In this document: one piece after another, positions 6,647 to 8,137 of the stretch
How positions within the stretch are numbered: position 1 is the stretch's first letter
How the letters are laid out: each line of letters opens with the position of its first letter
Assembly (NCBI GenBank): GCA_028287725.1
Contig: JAQBPC010000126.1
Span: forward strand, 1 to 8,137
DNA: 8,137 bases
Source of the DNA: Chloroflexota bacterium
Lineage (GTDB): Bacteria > Chloroflexota > UBA5177 > JANWHV01
Direction: 5' to 3'
Notes under the pieces: model-generated
Databases searched by the model: none
The model's input: only the letters and a program-made list of their open reading frames with translations
Told to the model about the DNA's origin: nothing
Program-made: the position numbers and the translations under genes

Positions 6647-7471
6647 TTACAGCGGGGTGCCAAGCAGCGTCGGGCCCGAAGGAGCCGAGGCCAGGTGGTC
6701 CGGATGTTCCATGGTAATAGCCAGGGTACTGGTATGAGGCGGAGCCATCGATCGATCCATTACCAACATGGCGATACCGCTGGCATCTGCCCGTAACGGA
6801 CCCCAGGCCGTCCACTGGCCTCCTGTCCGCACCCAGCACGTGTACACCATGCCATGTGGCGCTGTCCGCACACCAGACAGAATCACTAAGCCACCGTTGC
6901 CGCTATTCGGCACGATCACTTCACCCGTCATGCCGTGTTGCACGGCGGGGCCATTCAGCACCATCGCGACATGCGGCGCCGACAGTGCCTGCCCCAGCAA
7001 ATGATTATTCTGGTTATCGAATTGCTGCTTCATGCCCATCAGGCCGATGACCAATGCAAGGGCCGCGATGGTTGGGGCGGCGATTGCGGGTACGATCCAG
7101 CGCGGCGTGAATGGTTGCCGGCCCATGGGTGGCGATTGGAACGGGGTCACGGGCGGAGGTGGAGGCGGCACTTGCGAGTGAACGATCATGGGCGCCGCGG
7201 GCGCTGCCGGGCGCGCCGGGACCGAATCCGCCTCTGCAGGAGTCATCTCCAGAACCAGGCGCGCCAGGAACTGCGTACGCACCAGCAGACTTGGCGCCGC
7301 CGATGGGCAATTGTAGCCCAGCGTCGCATGCAGTGTGTAAGCCAGGCTCACCGCCTCTTCCCGGCAGTCTGAGCATACGGCCACATGAGCTTCGGCCTGT
7401 TCATGATCAGCCGGATCCAGCGCGCCCAGCGCATATCCCGCCAACAGGTCGGGGCAGTGCTTCTCGATCAT
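6647..7471 (-). CDS. Membrane-anchored zinc-finger anti-sigma factor (RskA-like)
   Basis: A 274-residue inner-membrane protein that would hold the adjacent sigma factor inactive. The N-terminal anti-sigma domain carries the zinc-binding pattern His29-x3-Cys33-x2-Cys36 (HVAVCSDC), with His5 or Cys6 as a possible fourth ligand. A long proline/alanine-rich linker follows (about 80-122, including PPPPPP), then one membrane segment (about 125-145, WIVPAIAAPTIAALALVIGL). The outer C-terminal half is RskA-like (GLVILSGVRTAPHGMVYTCWVRTGGQWTAWG, then a Gly/Pro-rich end GPTLLG). The start codon overlaps the sigma factor's stop as ATGA, so translation is probably coupled and keeps the two in proportion. 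By analogy with RskA, release of the sigma factor would need proteolysis of this protein, but neither the signal nor the protease is visible here. Confidence 0.92.
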   Translation of the reverse strand: MIEKHCPDLLAGYALGALDPADHEQAEAHVAVCSDCREEAVSLAYTLHATLGYNCPSAAPSLLVRTQFLARLVLEMTPAEADSVPARPAAPAAPMIVHSQVPPPPPPVTPFQSPPMGRQPFTPRWIVPAIAAPTIAALALVIGLMGMKQQFDNQNNHLLGQALSAPHVAMVLNGPAVQHGMTGEVIVPNSGNGGLVILSGVRTAPHGMVYTCWVRTGGQWTAWGPLRADASGIAMLVMDRSMAPPHTSTLAITMEHPDHLASAPSGPTLLGTPL

Positions 7472-8115
7472 CCCGACACCTGATCCATTTCGCGTAATAG
7501 TTCCCGTAGTTTCTGTGTCGCCAGCCGCATTCTCGTCTTTACCGTGCCAAGCGGTTGATTGAGCCTTTCGGCGATCTCCGACTGCGTCAATCCACCATAA
7601 TATGCCAATTCCATCACCTCGCGCTGTGGAGGTGGGAGCTCGTCGAGCGCTCGCAGCACTTCCTCGCGCCGTGTGCTGATTGCCAGCTGTTCCGCGGGCT
7701 CATCCGTGCTCGTCGACGCAATGTGCTCAAGTTGCTCCTCCACATCGCCATCCGTCCGTTGCGGCCTGGACCCACGCCGGCGCAGCTCATCCACCGCCAG
7801 GTTCCTTGCGATTCCAAGCAGCCACGTCGAGAGGCGACCCAGCGAAGGCTGGTAGGTATGAGCCTGCCGCCACGCGCGGAGGAACACCTCTTGCACCAGC
7901 TCCTCCGCTGCTTCTCGATCGCCAAGCATACGATAACCCAGCGAATACACCAGGCGATTGTAGCGATCGTAGAGCGCCGCGATCGCCCGTCCATCCCCTC
8001 GCCGGACGCCCTCCATCAGAACTTCGTCCGGCGCCTCATCATACTGCACGGATACCGACCTTACGGGCAGCTCCGGTAAGCGATGAGCCCACCTGCTACC
8101 TACAACTACGGACAA
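7468..8115 (-). CDS. ECF-type RNA polymerase sigma factor (SigK-like)
   Basis: A 215-residue sigma-70 family factor with only regions 2 and 4, as in ECF sigma factors. Region 2 spans about residues 38-112 (ALYDRYNRLVYSLGYRML, then the -10 recognition and melting part EELVQEVFLRAWRQA and STWLLGIARNLAVDELRRR). An acidic, variable linker covers 113-150. Region 4 is at about 152-208 (LDELPPPQREVMELAYYGG, then the helix-turn-helix LTQSEIAERLNQPLGTVKTRM that reads the -35 element). It overlaps its anti-sigma gene by 4 bases. The longest frame begins with TTG at 8115, but no ribosome-binding site precedes it. GTG at 8049, which has AAGG (complement of 8059-8062) 9 bases upstream and starts just before the conserved region, is a credible alternative. 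The target regulon is unknown. Its own promoter lies outside the window. Confidence 0.94.
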   Translation of the reverse strand: MSVVVGSRWAHRLPELPVRSVSVQYDEAPDEVLMEGVRRGDGRAIAALYDRYNRLVYSLGYRMLGDREAAEELVQEVFLRAWRQAHTYQPSLGRLSTWLLGIARNLAVDELRRRGSRPQRTDGDVEEQLEHIASTSTDEPAEQLAISTRREEVLRALDELPPPQREVMELAYYGGLTQSEIAERLNQPLGTVKTRMRLATQKLRELLREMDQVSG

Positions 8116-8137
8116 CGACCATTCGTGGATTCACTCT

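Noticed and set aside
6117..6737. 206-codon plus-strand frame over the receiver and the following gap
   Set aside because: It starts inside the receiver gene in another frame, is low-complexity and rich in Arg/Gly/Ser, and runs through the hairpin cluster into the anti-sigma gene.
1..8137. CRISPR array, tRNA or rRNA genes, intact transposase
   Set aside because: No regularly spaced repeats, no tRNA-like cloverleaf, no rRNA-like stretches and no transposase or integrase motifs were seen.

Overview
The window is a GC-rich bacterial segment with four blocks: an enzyme cluster on the minus strand with a divergent AraC-type regulator, a two-component pair on the plus strand, a short non-coding stretch with strong RNA-like folding potential, and an ECF sigma/anti-sigma pair on the minus strand. 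The host cannot be fixed from sequence alone. The soluble PAS/GAF kinase with a separate single-domain receiver, and the style of the sigma and receiver proteins, remind me of Chloroflexota (Thermomicrobia/Ktedonobacteria-like). A proteobacterium remains possible, and the enzyme cluster belongs to families that move widely between phyla.

Left block (1-3044). Reading leftwards from about 1990 on the minus strand: a decayed remnant resembling the C-terminus of a short-chain dehydrogenase (SDR), an intact DUF2255 protein, an intact aldo/keto reductase, and the first 11 codons of a gene that starts like an SDR and runs off the left edge. The start sites share a GGAG ribosome-binding core and the genes look like one transcription unit. 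Facing away from them is an AraC/XylS regulator whose layout matches the E. coli YqhC type, a family known to control aldehyde reductase genes. The simplest reading is a regulated carbonyl/aldehyde-reduction module with a divergent promoter region at about 1990-2090, which holds a perfect inverted repeat.

Middle block (3045-6423). A 433-base stretch without a convincing gene precedes an 831-residue cytoplasmic sensor kinase (PAS-GAF-PAS-PAS-HisKA-HATPase). After 54 bases comes a 131-residue receiver-only response regulator. The two are very likely partners; the receiver has no output domain, so the final effector is elsewhere.

Right block (6424-8115). A 223-base gap lies between the convergent response regulator and anti-sigma genes. 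Within it, a perfect 7-bp pairing encloses about 100 bases holding three compact GC hairpins, with an additional outer long-range pairing. No U-tract follows, so it is not a classical terminator. It could be a structured RNA, a REP-like repeat, or the end of an IS200/IS605-type element. Beyond it, an ECF sigma factor and a membrane-anchored zinc-finger (RskA-like) anti-sigma factor overlap by 4 bases.
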